In this document: positions 8,992 through 18,206 of the stretch, piece by piece
Position numbering within the stretch: the first letter of the stretch is position 1
How the letters are laid out: each line of letters begins with the position of its first letter
Assembly (NCBI GenBank): GCA_021773095.1
Contig: JAJFKR010000027.1
Coordinates: 111,469-175,468, forward strand
From: Woeseiaceae bacterium
GTDB lineage: Bacteria > Pseudomonadota > Gammaproteobacteria > Steroidobacterales > Woeseiaceae
Length of the DNA stretch: 64,000 nucleotides
Reading direction: 5' to 3'
Notes under the pieces: generated by a model
What the model saw: only the letters and a program-made list of their open reading frames with translations
Told to the model about the DNA's origin: nothing
Databases searched by the model: none
Position numbers and translations under genes: made by a program

Positions 8992-9180
8992 ATGCGAGAA
9001 CTTACCAATATCGAAATGAATCTGGTGTCGGGAGCTGGAGATGCTTGTTCGTCGGACGGTGGTAACAACGTCGGTGGAATTGGCGATTCTGAAAACTTTG
9101 GCAATTATGTTGTCAATATTTACGAAGGGCTGGTTTCCGCAACCTCACACATAATTGAGCGAGTCGCAAACGCGTTGTAG
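8992..9180 (+). CDS. Microcin/bacteriocin-like precursor peptide with double-glycine-type leader
   Basis: 62 residues, start ATG 8992 with AGGAG seven bases upstream. The N-terminus MRELTNIEMNLVSGAG closely follows the class II microcin leader pattern (MRxL, Glu at position 8, VSG-G/A at 12-15), as in colicin V. Cleavage by a C39 peptidase exporter would fall after Gly14-Ala15 and leave about 47 residues. The mature part is Gly/Asn/Ser-rich (DGGNNVGGIGDSENFGNY), has one Cys (residue 19), and ends in an amphipathic stretch LVSATSHIIERVANAL. No C39 exporter or HlyD-type gene is in the window. The CPBP protease gene is convergent seven bases away. A non-toxic secreted peptide or quorum signal is an alternative. 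Confidence 0.7.
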   Translation: MRELTNIEMNLVSGAGDACSSDGGNNVGGIGDSENFGNYVVNIYEGLVSATSHIIERVANAL

Positions 9181-9187
9181 GAAGAAG

Positions 9188-10009
9188 CTACCGGGACAGG
9201 CGATCTGTTCCGGTAGCAATTTTCCGCAGCAGTAGGGCGAGACAGATAACACACAATACCGCTACTGCAATCGAAATCACCCCTGGTAGGAACAATGGAA
9301 TACTCTCAGATTGTGGGTTCCATTTGGTGTTCATACATCGCCAGTCAACTTGTATAAGACCGTTTACTGTTGCGTGCGTTATCAGAGATGCCCACAAGGA
9401 ATTGCTTAACCAATATTGTGTGCCCAAGATGAGGCCACCGAGGAACACAAAAGGCCACGACGAAAAGCGGTGCAGAATAACGAAAATAACGGTGGAAGTA
9501 ACCACAGATATAAGAAATCCTCGATGCCGGAATGCCGTCTGCACGTATCCGCGATGTGTTATTTCCTCAACCAATGGCACAAGAATCGCCATCACGATGA
9601 AACCGAGAATCACAATCCCCGGGGAATCGCATTGAAAGGAAATAGTCGGCCCGACTATGGCTTCCAGGTCTGAGGACTTGTTCACTCCGAATGACACCCT
9701 CGCGATGAGCTGACTCCACCACAGCAGTCGAATCAGTACGCCGATCGTGATAGCCGTTAGTGCAAGCTCCCAGGTCAGGTCTTTGTGCCTGAACTGACTT
9801 TTCAAGAATCTTTGTTCGTTTTGCCACAGCGGAAACAAGAGCAAAACCAATATTGGTGGGACCACCAGATACGACAGGTCTTCAGCGACCAGCGGCAGCA
9901 TACCGTCTTCAATTAACTGAATCTGCAGCCAGGATCGAGCAACCAGCGCTGCGGTTGTCGCAACCAGAACAGCGACTAGCGTGGTTCGAGAAATAGTGTG
10001 CGCAGTCAT
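9188..10009 (-). CDS. CPBP (CAAX/Abi) family intramembrane glutamic endopeptidase
   Basis: 273 residues, about eight hydrophobic segments. All three CPBP motifs are present: EEITHR (Glu148-Glu149, Arg153), F-x-x-x-H (Phe176, His180), and H-x-x-x-N (His212, Asn216), so the protein should be an active membrane protease. Several bacteriocin loci use CPBP proteins as self-immunity factors. Here the gene ends seven bases from the end of the microcin-like gene on the other strand, which makes immunity or leader processing a reasonable guess. It lies 78 bp downstream of alkB on the same strand and may share its transcript. Immunity is inference; the family is clear. Confidence 0.85.
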   Translation of the reverse strand: MTAHTISRTTLVAVLVATTAALVARSWLQIQLIEDGMLPLVAEDLSYLVVPPILVLLLFPLWQNEQRFLKSQFRHKDLTWELALTAITIGVLIRLLWWSQLIARVSFGVNKSSDLEAIVGPTISFQCDSPGIVILGFIVMAILVPLVEEITHRGYVQTAFRHRGFLISVVTSTVIFVILHRFSSWPFVFLGGLILGTQYWLSNSLWASLITHATVNGLIQVDWRCMNTKWNPQSESIPLFLPGVISIAVAVLCVICLALLLRKIATGTDRLSR

Positions 10010-10087
10010 TCAGTCGATTGTATTCGATCCGATTCGATGCCGTCCCCTGCGAATCAAGGCATTTTCGCAAGAATAGGGCGTTCGGTG

Positions 10088-11305
10088 TTAAATACCCGGA
10101 AGTTTGGTGTACGTGGGCTCGGACATTTTGTCGCGACCCCACTTCAGGAATATTGAGGGATGGGCGGCGGCGTCGATATTCACGTTGTCCAGATCACCAT
10201 CGACATGGGGCAATTCCATTAGTCGCTTGTCCATGACCCTGAACCATAGCCACGGCAAATACGCGAGCACATACATACCGAAGTAACCATTCGGAAGCTG
10301 CGGCAGATTTTCAAAATGCCGCAGCGACTGGTAGTGGCGCAGCGGGTGGGTATGATGATCGGAATGGCGTTCGAGGTGGAACAGAACAAGGTTGCTGAAT
10401 ATGTGATTGCTGTTCCAGGAGTGATGCGGCTCGCATCGTTCCAGTTTGCCGTCCTCGCCCATCTTGCGTAGCAATCCATAATGCTCGATGTAATTCGCGC
10501 TGGTGAGTTGCCAATAGGCGGCCAGATTGTGGACGAGCAGGAACGGTATGACTTTCCAACCCAATGTGAGCAGAAAAACCAGACTCACCAGAGCAGTGAG
10601 TGCATAGGACTGCAAAATACTGTTTCCCGGATGCCAGATGGACATACCGCGACTTGTGAGCCGTTCTTTTTCAATCGCCCAGCCGCCAGCGAAGGCACCC
10701 GGAATTTCTCTAACCGCAAACTTGTAAATACTCTCGCCCATGCGAGAGCTTGCCGGGTCTTTGAAAGTGGAGACGTATTTATGATGCCCGCGATTGTGTT
10801 CTATCGTGAAATGACCGTACGCGGCTACGGCGAGCACGATCTTTGCGAGTTGTTTCTCGAGTTTTGAGTTCTTATGCCCGAGTTCATGACCTGTGTTGAT
10901 CGCAAGTCCGGCTGTCATACCGGCGAAAATTGCCAGCAACAGGAAGGCCCACCAGCTCAGGGCTTGTGTCGTGGCATACCCGATCGAGAGTATCAAGCTT
11001 GTGATGTGCAGTGGGACGACGGCGTAAGTTAGTCGTCGATAGTACAAGTCCCGATCGAGCTGCATGACGACCTCTTCAGGCGGGTTGTTCCTGTCTACTC
11101 CAATCAACCAGTCTGCGATGGGCGCCAGCACGAAGTTCATGAAGAAAGGTAGGAAAAACCACGCTTCAACGCCGGTACTTGCGTGCAGGCCAATCGTGAT
11201 CAGAGGTTGCAAAGGGTAGGCCACAGAAAGCATCCACCACCAACGCTTTTTATCAACGTAGTGAATGGCCCGACCGTCCGACAATACCCCCGTGTATCCC
11301 TTCAT
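10088..11305 (-). CDS. alkB: Alkane 1-monooxygenase
   Basis: 405 residues, an integral-membrane non-haem di-iron hydroxylase that oxidises medium-chain n-alkanes to 1-alkanols. The histidine boxes are complete: HELGH (140-144), EHNRGHH (169-175), and LERHSDHH (311-318). The AlkB signature NYIEHYGL is at 271-278, which separates it from fatty-acid desaturases. Six hydrophobic segments can be picked out. The start is ATG 11305. A TATAAT lies at 11343-11338 on this strand without a good -35, which would suit an activator-dependent promoter. No rubredoxin, rubredoxin reductase or AlkS-type regulator is nearby; the divergent neighbour is a cytochrome c lipoprotein. Confidence 0.95.
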   Translation of the reverse strand: MKGYTGVLSDGRAIHYVDKKRWWWMLSVAYPLQPLITIGLHASTGVEAWFFLPFFMNFVLAPIADWLIGVDRNNPPEEVVMQLDRDLYYRRLTYAVVPLHITSLILSIGYATTQALSWWAFLLLAIFAGMTAGLAINTGHELGHKNSKLEKQLAKIVLAVAAYGHFTIEHNRGHHKYVSTFKDPASSRMGESIYKFAVREIPGAFAGGWAIEKERLTSRGMSIWHPGNSILQSYALTALVSLVFLLTLGWKVIPFLLVHNLAAYWQLTSANYIEHYGLLRKMGEDGKLERCEPHHSWNSNHIFSNLVLFHLERHSDHHTHPLRHYQSLRHFENLPQLPNGYFGMYVLAYLPWLWFRVMDKRLMELPHVDGDLDNVNIDAAAHPSIFLKWGRDKMSEPTYTKLPGI

Positions 11306-11337
11306 CGCCCTGATTCCGCATCTGGTTCTGTCGGCAA

Positions 11338-11343
11338 ATTATA
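11338..11343 (-). promoter_or_regulatory. Candidate -10 element of alkB
   Basis: A perfect TATAAT on the minus strand, 33 bases upstream of the alkB ATG. The hexamer 17 bp further upstream (CTCACG) is far from TTGACA, so an activator may be needed. Support is limited to the -10 match and its position. Confidence 0.4.
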
Positions 11344-11461
11344 CAAAACAACGGCCTTGACGTGAGTCTAATCACAAAATTCTACATTAAATCAAAACGA
11401 TGAAGCGCTGGCGCGGAAATTGCTCTATATTTTATGCTGGCACTGGTTATGAGGATCGGCG

Positions 11462-11977
11462 TTGAGTTACTTCGTCACGCGATTCAGTCGTTTAATGATC
11501 GCAACGGTATTGGCACTACTGGCAGCTTGTGGAAACGATTCCACGAATGAGGTGTCTGAGGGAGAAGCTGCGGCGCATTTGTCAGCGACGAACCTGGGTG
11601 AGCAGACTGTTCTGACCGCCCCGGACTATTTGGCACTTGAGCAATATTCGGCTGCCAACGGTGAGCGCGGGGAGCGTCAGGCGATGATATGCAAGGCCTG
11701 CCACAGCTTTGATGATGGCGGGCCGAACAGGATGGGGCCGGCATTATTCGGTTTTTTCGGCAGAGGTGTTGGCAAGCAGGCGGGGTTTGACTATTCGCCG
11801 GCTATGAAAGAGGCCAGCTTCATCTGGACACCGCGAGCACTGGATGCCTGGCTGGCTCAGCCCGGTCGCTTTTTGCCCGGTAACCGAATGGCGTTTGGCG
11901 GGGTGGCCAGGCAGCAGGACAGGGATGATTTGATCGCTTACTTGTTAACAATAACCGTTGACCTTAGTAGCGAATAG
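11462..11977 (+). CDS. Lipoprotein cytochrome c, class I, monohaem
   Basis: 171 residues. The start is TTG 11462, with GAGGA seven bases upstream. The signal sequence ends in a lipobox, LLAAC (Cys22), so the protein should be lipid-anchored facing the periplasm. A single CKACH haem-binding motif follows in the middle, and Met in NRMAFGG is the likely sixth ligand. The GPNRMGPALFGFFGR block is typical of the cytochrome c2/c-550 group. It probably carries electrons to a terminal oxidase or periplasmic enzyme. Divergent from alkB with a 156-bp gap; the DUF5658 gene follows closely and both appear to end at the terminator at 12483-12515. Confidence 0.9.
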   Translation: MSYFVTRFSRLMIATVLALLAACGNDSTNEVSEGEAAAHLSATNLGEQTVLTAPDYLALEQYSAANGERGERQAMICKACHSFDDGGPNRMGPALFGFFGRGVGKQAGFDYSPAMKEASFIWTPRALDAWLAQPGRFLPGNRMAFGGVARQQDRDDLIAYLLTITVDLSSE

Positions 11978-11999
11978 CAACACAAGGATGCTGGACCGA

Positions 12000-12461
12000 A
12001 TGGAAATCAGTCACGTAATACCGGACAAACGTGCCGAGGCCAGCCGTCGTGAATTTACATGGCGGACGGTATTGTATGGTTTCTTGCGTTCCCGGCGGCG
12101 TAAACACCGTAGATCGCTCGATGATGAAGTCATATTTCTGGATTGGCATCATCCATGGCTGTTTTTCCTGTCAACCGGAACCATGTTGCTGTCCTGTGCT
12201 GATGCCTTTCTGACCCTACAGTTGATTGAGCGCGGCATGGTCGAGGTTAATCCCGTCATGAACGCCGTGATGGCGCAAAGTACCGCGCTATTTACGAGCA
12301 CCAAACTTGCGATGACCGGTTTCGGAATATTTGTGCTCGTATTCCTTGCGAAGTCACGATTTTTAAACCGCTTCCGAACCGGTGTGTTTCTGACTGTATT
12401 CTTCAGTTGCTATGCCTGCCTGGTCTGTTACGAGCTCGTAAGTCTCTTCAGAATGATGTGA
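12000..12461 (+). CDS. DUF5658-type small membrane protein
   Basis: About 153 residues from ATG 12000 (AAGGA at 11984-11988); ATG 11988 is in frame but has the purine tract too close. After a basic N-terminus (SRRRKHRR) there are three or four hydrophobic segments. The motif CADAFLTLQLIERGMVEVNPVMN matches the 'D-x-x-x-T...G...E-x-NP' pattern I associate with DUF5658, a family of unknown function. It follows the cytochrome c gene by 22 bp and is probably in the same transcript. Confidence 0.7.
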   Translation: MEISHVIPDKRAEASRREFTWRTVLYGFLRSRRRKHRRSLDDEVIFLDWHHPWLFFLSTGTMLLSCADAFLTLQLIERGMVEVNPVMNAVMAQSTALFTSTKLAMTGFGIFVLVFLAKSRFLNRFRTGVFLTVFFSCYACLVCYELVSLFRMM

Positions 12462-12482
12462 GTCGATTGCATTCCTTCTGAT

Positions 12483-12515
12483 GGGCGCTTGGGATAAACT
12501 AGCGCCCCTTTTTTT
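12483..12515 (+). terminator. Rho-independent terminator after the cytochrome c/DUF5658 unit
   Basis: GGGCGCT (12483-12489) pairs with AGCGCCC (12501-12507) across an 11-base loop, followed by one C and seven T. It isolates sucA from the upstream genes. Confidence 0.85.
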
Positions 12516-12572
12516 GCACTGGCCGGATTCGTAGCGCCCGAGATTTCCTGGGCTGCATAAGACCCTGAAAAG

Positions 12573-15452
12573 ATGAGTTATTCCCTCAAAGAACAACTGG
12601 CCTCGACGCCTCTGTTCGGCGGCAATGCGAGTGCCGTCGAATCGCTGTACGAGAAATATCTCGAACAGCCGGACGACGTGCCGGAGGGCTGGCGGGATTA
12701 TTTCGAGGCGATGGGTAATTCCGACACAGAAATTGCGCATTCGCTGATCAGGGAGCGGCTGCTGCAGGAGTCGCGCGATGGCCGCAAGGCGTCACGACTT
12801 GTTAAGCGTTCAACACCCGGGGCCGCAAGCTCGGGTGAGAAGCAGGCGTCTGTTTCCAGGTTGATTCAGGTTTACAGTTTGCGCGGGCATCAGATCGCCG
12901 ATCTGGATCCGCTGGGTCTGATGGAGCGTCCCGTACCGGGAGTTCTCAAACTGGATTACCTCGGGCTGGCTGATGCAGATATGGACGGCGAGTTTTTTAC
13001 CGGTGGTTTGGCGGGCACCAGCGGCGAGCGAATGAAGTTGCGCGATATTATTGCGCTGCTGAGGACAATATATTGCGGCAAAATCGGGGCGGAATTTGCG
13101 CATGTTTCGAGAGCGCGGGAACGTCTTTGGTTACGAAAAAGATTCGAACAGGCCGCTGTAGCAGATATTCTAAGTGACCAGGAACGACTCTATGTTCTGG
13201 ATCGACTGACCAGCGCGGAGGGTATAGAGCGTTACCTTCACACTCGCTACGTTGGTCAGAAACGATTCTCTCTCGAGGGCGGCGAGAGTCTGATTCCACT
13301 ACTTGACGACATCATTCAACAGGGCGGCTCGGCTGGTATCAGGGAAATCGTTTTCGGCATGGCTCACCGTGGTCGAATAAACGTCCTCGTCAACATACTT
13401 GGCAAGTCTCCGGAAGAACTGTTCGAAGAGTTTGAGGGCAATTACGATCCGGAGGAGTTAAGGGGTTCGGGAGACGTTAAATACCACAAGGGTTTCTCCG
13501 CGGACATGAAGACGCCCGGCGGTAATGTCCATATCGTGCTCGCGTTCAATCCATCGCATTTGGAAATCGTCGATCCGGTTGTCGAAGGATCAGTGCGGGC
13601 TCGCCAGCAACGCCGCGGCGACAGGGAACACCAGGAAGTTTTGCCGGTACTAATTCACGGCGATGCGGCGTTTTCAGGTCAGGGCGTCGTTACTGAAACC
13701 TTTCAGATGTCACAGATCAATGGATTTCGAACAGGCGGAACCGTACACATCGTCGTTAACAATCAGATCGGGTTTACGAGCAGCAGACCGTCAGACGCAC
13801 GCTCTACGGATTATTGCAGCGACGTTGCGAAAATGATCGAAGCGCCCATCTTTCATGTGAATGGCGATGATCCAGAGGCGGTGATTCTGGTTACGCGCCT
13901 GGCGCTGCAGTACCGGCAAAAATTTAAAAAGGACGTCGTCATCGATCTGGTTTGTTACCGGCGCCTTGGACACAATGAAGCCGATGAACCGTCGGCGACG
14001 CAGCCGATCATGTACAAGCAGATCAAAAGTCAGAAAACGACCCGGCAATTGTACGCTGATCGACTTGTTGCATCTCAGGTAACAACAAATACAGCTGCAA
14101 CGAAATTGCAGGACGATTACCGCGACCGTCTGGACCGGGGTGAACATGTGCAGGAAGCATCGCTCGGAATGATCGGCAATGAGTTCACCGTCGATTGGAC
14201 ACCCTTTATCCACACGAAATGGGATGACCCGGCCGACACAACAATCAGTCCTAAAACCGTCGCCGATATTGGCAGATTGGTAACAACGATCCCGCCGGAG
14301 GTGAAACCGCACGGCCGTGTACAACGCATCATGGATCAACGTGAAAAAATGCTCGGCGGCGACGTCGATATGGATTGGGGTTTCGCTGAAACAATGGCCT
14401 ACGCGTCCTTGTTGGAGGAAGGTCACGACGTTCGCCTGGTCGGTCAGGATAGCGGGCGCGGTACGTTTTTTCATCGACACGCGGTAATACACAATCAGCT
14501 CAATAATCGCGAATACACTCCTCTGGAACATGTTGTCGATCGGCCTAATGCGTTTCGTGTGATCGACTCGTTCCTGTCGGAAGAAGCCGTACTCGGTTTC
14601 GAATACGGTTATGCCAGCACCGAGCCCAATACACTGGTTATCTGGGAAGGGCAGTTTGGCGACTTCGCTAACGGTGCGCAGGTGGTTATCGATCAGTTCA
14701 TCAGTTCGGGCGAGGCCAAATGGGGCCGGTTGTGCGGGCTTACCCTGTTCTTGCCACACGGTTACGAGGGGCAGGGGCCGGAACATTCGTCCGCACGTCT
14801 TGAGCGATTTCTGCAACTTTGCGCCGAACACAACATTCAGGTTTGCATTCCCTCAACGCCGGCGCAGATGTTTCATATGCTGCGGCGTCAGCACGTGCGG
14901 TCATTCCGAAAACCGCTGATCGTAATGACGCCAAAGAGCCTGTTACGTCACAAGATGTCGGTTTCGCCGATAAGCGAACTCTCGACCGGCCGATTTGAAT
15001 TGATAATCCCGGAGATCGAGGCGATTGACGTGCAGAAAACGCGTCGTATCGTCTTGTGTAGCGGAAAGGTCTACTTTGATCTGCTTGAGGCCCGGGAAGT
15101 CCACAGGATCAGCGACGTTGCTCTCATTAGACTGGAGCAACTCTACCCGTTCCCGGTCGACGACTACGCGAAACTGATTGCCAAATACAGTCACGTGGAC
15201 GAAATTATCTGGTGCCAGGAAGAGCCGCTGAATCAGGGTGCGTGGTATCAGATCAAACACCGTCTGCAAGAATCGCTGCAAAATCATCAACAACTGTATT
15301 ACGCGGGCCGGCCGAGTGCGGCAGCGCCTGCTTCCGGAATTTTCAAAATTCATCTGCAACAGCAACAGGCACTGGTGGAGGCCGCACTTGGGGTGAAGTC
15401 CGAGGCGAGCAAAATCGTCAAGCCTGAGAAAACAAAACGGAAATCCAAATGA
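12573..15452 (+). CDS. sucA: 2-oxoglutarate dehydrogenase E1 component
   Basis: 959 residues, full length for the thiamine-diphosphate-dependent E1o subunit, which decarboxylates 2-oxoglutarate and transfers the succinyl group to the E2 lipoyl arm. Visible marks: N-terminal [20 protein letters not shown], the active-site block [11 protein letters not shown] near residue 262, the ThDP region [11 protein letters not shown] near 362, and the C-terminal [15 protein letters not shown] and [16 protein letters not shown] typical of SucA/KGD. The stop overlaps the sucB ATG (ATGA), so the two are coupled. The start has only a weak GAAAAG upstream. The promoter probably lies in the 57 bp after the preceding terminator, but no clear -35/-10 pair is seen. 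Confidence 0.97.
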   Translation: MSYSLKEQLASTPLFGGNASAVESLYEKYLEQPDDVPEGWRDYFEAMGNSDTEIAHSLIRERLLQESRDGRKASRLVKRSTPGAASSGEKQASVSRLIQVYSLRGHQIADLDPLGLMERPVPGVLKLDYLGLADADMDGEFFTGGLAGTSGERMKLRDIIALLRTIYCGKIGAEFAHVSRARERLWLRKRFEQAAVADILSDQERLYVLDRLTSAEGIERYLHTRYVGQKRFSLEGGESLIPLLDDIIQQGGSAGIREIVFGMAHRGRINVLVNILGKSPEELFEEFEGNYDPEELRGSGDVKYHKGFSADMKTPGGNVHIVLAFNPSHLEIVDPVVEGSVRARQQRRGDREHQEVLPVLIHGDAAFSGQGVVTETFQMSQINGFRTGGTVHIVVNNQIGFTSSRPSDARSTDYCSDVAKMIEAPIFHVNGDDPEAVILVTRLALQYRQKFKKDVVIDLVCYRRLGHNEADEPSATQPIMYKQIKSQKTTRQLYADRLVASQVTTNTAATKLQDDYRDRLDRGEHVQEASLGMIGNEFTVDWTPFIHTKWDDPADTTISPKTVADIGRLVTTIPPEVKPHGRVQRIMDQREKMLGGDVDMDWGFAETMAYASLLEEGHDVRLVGQDSGRGTFFHRHAVIHNQLNNREYTPLEHVVDRPNAFRVIDSFLSEEAVLGFEYGYASTEPNTLVIWEGQFGDFANGAQVVIDQFISSGEAKWGRLCGLTLFLPHGYEGQGPEHSSARLERFLQLCAEHNIQVCIPSTPAQMFHMLRRQHVRSFRKPLIVMTPKSLLRHKMSVSPISELSTGRFELIIPEIEAIDVQKTRRIVLCSGKVYFDLLEAREVHRISDVALIRLEQLYPFPVDDYAKLIAKYSHVDEIIWCQEEPLNQGAWYQIKHRLQESLQNHQQLYYAGRPSAAAPASGIFKIHLQQQQALVEAALGVKSEASKIVKPEKTKRKSK

Positions 15453-16666
15453 GTATAGAGATCAAAGTTCCACCCTTGCCAGAGTCGGTCAGCGACGCGA
15501 CCCTGGTCGCGTGGCACAAAGCCGCCGGTGAGTCTGTATCGCGCGATGAAAACCTGGTGGATTTGGAGACCGACAAGGTTGTTCTGGAAGTTCCGGCGCC
15601 GGCAGCGGGGACGATTAGTAAAATCGTTGTCGAAAATGGCGCGACCGTGGAGGCGGGTGATGTTCTCGCAATACTCGAGGAAGGCGACATCGATGCGGCC
15701 GCAGCAGTTGTCGAGAAGTCGATGCCTGCGAAACAGGCGGCCACCCCCGTCGCGAAGGAATCCAAAGGAACGATTAAAACGAGTCCGGCGGTGCGTCGCT
15801 TGCTCGATGAACATGACCTCGACGCGACAATGGTATTGGGAACGGGCAAAGACGGTCGAATTACGAAATCCGACGTCATGTCATTCTTAAAGTCTGAAAA
15901 CAGCGAAAACGTCACACCCGGCGATCAGAAAACGGATATCTCAGAGAGCATTGAAACTGGCGTTGAGCGGACCGAACAGCGTGTACCAATGACGCGGCTG
16001 CGCGCGCGTATTGCAGAGCGACTCGTCGATGCGCAGCAAACGGCGGCGATGCTGACGACTTTTAATGAGGTTGATCTCACCGAGGTTATGGAGCTGCGCA
16101 AGCGATACCGCGATTCGTTTGAAAAGAAACACGGTGTGCGGCTCGGCTTTATGTCGTTTTTTGCAAAAGCGGCGGTCGAGGCGCTGAAGAAATTCCCGGT
16201 TGTTAATGCGTCGGTGGAAGGCACGGACATTATTTATCACAACTATTTCGATATTGGCATTGCAGTATCCAGTGAGCGTGGCTTGATGGTGCCAGTCATT
16301 CGTGATGTCGATCAGATGAGTTTCGCGGGTTTTGAAGCGGCGTTGAATGACATGGCGGGCAAAGCACAGGCTGGAACAATCAGCATGGAAGACTTAACCG
16401 GTGGCACATTCACCATCACGAACGGCGGAATTTTCGGTTCAATGATGTCGACTCCTATTCTCAATCAGCCACAAAGTGCGATCCTGGGCATGCATTCCAT
16501 TCAGCAGCGCCCGATGGTTGTCGACGGCGATGTCGTCGCTCGGCCAATGATGTATCTGGCGATGACCTACGATCACCGAATAATCGATGGTAAAGAGGCT
16601 GTTCAATTTCTGGTCTCCATCAAGGAACAACTTGAGGATCCGGCGCGCTTGCTTTTGCAGGTCTGA
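15449..16666 (+). CDS. sucB: 2-oxoglutarate dehydrogenase E2, dihydrolipoyl succinyltransferase
   Basis: 405 residues. One lipoyl domain (residues 1-75) carries the lipoyl lysine in ETDKVVLEV (Lys43). An Ala/Lys-rich linker leads to a peripheral-subunit-binding domain ([14 protein letters not shown]...DGRITKSDV, about 112-145). The catalytic domain ends with [14 protein letters not shown], where His376 and Asp380 are the acyltransferase residues. It transfers succinyl to CoA and forms the core of the complex. It sits between sucA (4-bp overlap) and lpdA (29-bp gap). Confidence 0.97.
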   Translation: MSIEIKVPPLPESVSDATLVAWHKAAGESVSRDENLVDLETDKVVLEVPAPAAGTISKIVVENGATVEAGDVLAILEEGDIDAAAAVVEKSMPAKQAATPVAKESKGTIKTSPAVRRLLDEHDLDATMVLGTGKDGRITKSDVMSFLKSENSENVTPGDQKTDISESIETGVERTEQRVPMTRLRARIAERLVDAQQTAAMLTTFNEVDLTEVMELRKRYRDSFEKKHGVRLGFMSFFAKAAVEALKKFPVVNASVEGTDIIYHNYFDIGIAVSSERGLMVPVIRDVDQMSFAGFEAALNDMAGKAQAGTISMEDLTGGTFTITNGGIFGSMMSTPILNQPQSAILGMHSIQQRPMVVDGDVVARPMMYLAMTYDHRIIDGKEAVQFLVSIKEQLEDPARLLLQV

Positions 16667-16695
16667 CCGGAAAACCGCTAAGGAAACAAAAGACA

Positions 16696-18126
16696 ATGAG
16701 TAGAGGTTTTGACGTAGTGGTCATCGGTGCGGGGCCGGCGGGGTATGTCGCGGCAATACGGGCGGCGCAGCACGGCAAGAGCGTAGCGTGTATCGATGAG
16801 TGGAAGAACAAAGACGGCAACAACGCGTTTGGGGGTACCTGTCTGAATGCAGGTTGTATCCCATCGAAGGCATTGCTGGAGTCGTCCGAGTTATTTCATC
16901 GTGCGCGACATGAATTCAAGAAGCACGGCATCAAGACCGGCGACGTTGAGCTGGACCTCGTTGCCATGCAAAAGCGACGAGCGAGTATCGTCCGTCAGCT
17001 GACCGGCGGCATTGCCGGACTGTTGAAGGCGAACAAAATTGAAGGCCTGGTCGGACACGGCAAATTATTGGCCGGAAAACAGGTTGAATTCACATCTGTG
17101 GCCGGAACGGTTGAGGTTATCGATGCAGGAAATGTAATTCTTGCATCGGGTTCGGCGCCAATAGAGATCGGCATAGCCGCTTTCGATGATGACAAGATTG
17201 TTGATTCATGGGGCGCACTGGAATTCGATGCCGTACCGAAAAGACTTGGGGTGGTTGGCGCAGGCGTGATCGGCCTTGAGCTTGGCAGTGTCTGGTCACG
17301 ATTGGGTGCGGAAGTGACCGTACTCGAGGCGATGGACGATTTCCTGTTCATGGCGGATCGCGATGTAGCGAAGGTTGCCGCGAAGGAATTCAAGCAACAA
17401 GGACTCGATATCAAACTCGGCGCCAAAGTTTCTTCAGCTAAAGCCGGCAAGAACAGCGTTGCGGTCTCATACGATGACAAGGACGGAGTGCAGTCGATCG
17501 AAGTGGACAAACTGGTCGTCGCGGTAGGCCGCAGGCCGCACACCGATAATCTGCTTGCCGACGACGCTGGAATCCAACTGGATGATCGTGGCTTCATCAT
17601 TGTGGACGACGAGTGCCGGACGCGTGTCAAAGGCGTTTACGCTGTCGGCGACTGTGTTCGTGGACCGATGCTGGCCCATAAGGGTTCGGAAGAAGGCGTG
17701 ATGGTGGCTGACCTCATCGCGGGTGAGATCGCCGAAGTCAACTACGACGTGATTCCGTCGGTGATCTACACGGCACCGGAGATCGCCTGGGTTGGCAAGA
17801 CCGAGGCGGAAGTCAAGGAATCGGATCGTGCCTATAAAACGGGATCATTTCCGTTCGCTGCGAGTGGTCGAGCCAAGGCCATGGAACAGACGTCTGGAAT
17901 GGTGAAGATTATTTCATCACAAGATGACGATGAGATACTCGGAGTTCACATCGTTGGCCCGATGGCCGGTGAATTGATAGCCGAAGCCGTGTTGGCAATG
18001 GAGTTCTCAGCCAGCACCGAAGATATCCAGCGGACTATCCACGCGCATCCGAGTTTGGCTGAAGCGATGCACGAAGCCTCGCTCGCCGTGGATAACAAGG
18101 CACTAAATTTCCCGAACAAACCGTAG
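16696..18126 (+). CDS. lpdA: Dihydrolipoyl dehydrogenase (E3)
   Basis: 476 residues, a flavoprotein disulfide reductase that reoxidises the lipoyl arm with NAD+. FAD-binding VVIGAGPAGYVAA is near the N-terminus, the redox-active pair Cys49/Cys54 is in GGTCLNAGCIPSK, a second dinucleotide fold is at VVGAGVIGLELGSVWSRLG, and the active-site His is in HAHPSLAEAMHE. Being third in sucA-sucB-lpdA, it probably serves the 2-oxoglutarate complex and may be shared with others. AAGGAAA precedes the ATG. The TAG stop is also bases 2-4 of the REP element that starts at 18123. Confidence 0.96.
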   Translation: MSRGFDVVVIGAGPAGYVAAIRAAQHGKSVACIDEWKNKDGNNAFGGTCLNAGCIPSKALLESSELFHRARHEFKKHGIKTGDVELDLVAMQKRRASIVRQLTGGIAGLLKANKIEGLVGHGKLLAGKQVEFTSVAGTVEVIDAGNVILASGSAPIEIGIAAFDDDKIVDSWGALEFDAVPKRLGVVGAGVIGLELGSVWSRLGAEVTVLEAMDDFLFMADRDVAKVAAKEFKQQGLDIKLGAKVSSAKAGKNSVAVSYDDKDGVQSIEVDKLVVAVGRRPHTDNLLADDAGIQLDDRGFIIVDDECRTRVKGVYAVGDCVRGPMLAHKGSEEGVMVADLIAGEIAEVNYDVIPSVIYTAPEIAWVGKTEAEVKESDRAYKTGSFPFAASGRAKAMEQTSGMVKIISSQDDDEILGVHIVGPMAGELIAEAVLAMEFSASTEDIQRTIHAHPSLAEAMHEASLAVDNKALNFPNKP

Positions 18127-18206
18127 GAGCGCGCCCTGCGCGCGACCTTGATACGACCGACGCTTGTGACCCTTGTGGTGAGGTCGCGCGCGGGGCGCGC
18201 TCCTAC
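18123..18206. repeat. Paired inverted REP-like element (two 25-bp copies)
   Basis: Copy one (18123-18147) starts GTAGGAGCGCGCCCTGCGCG; copy two (18182-18206) is its reverse complement with one mismatch in 25, separated by 34 bp. Each copy has a GTAG head and a GCGCGC-CCT-GCGCGC palindrome, the architecture of REP sequences mobilised by REP-associated tyrosine transposases (RAYTs). The GTAG heads provide the TAG stop codons of both flanking convergent genes, lpdA and the AGCS symporter. A third copy is at 60720-60744. It may also act as a bidirectional transcript end. Confidence 0.85.

Noticed and set aside
13791..14831. A 346-codon open frame antisense to sucA
   Set aside because: It is a by-product of the codon usage in sucA; the sense protein is a complete, highly conserved enzyme.
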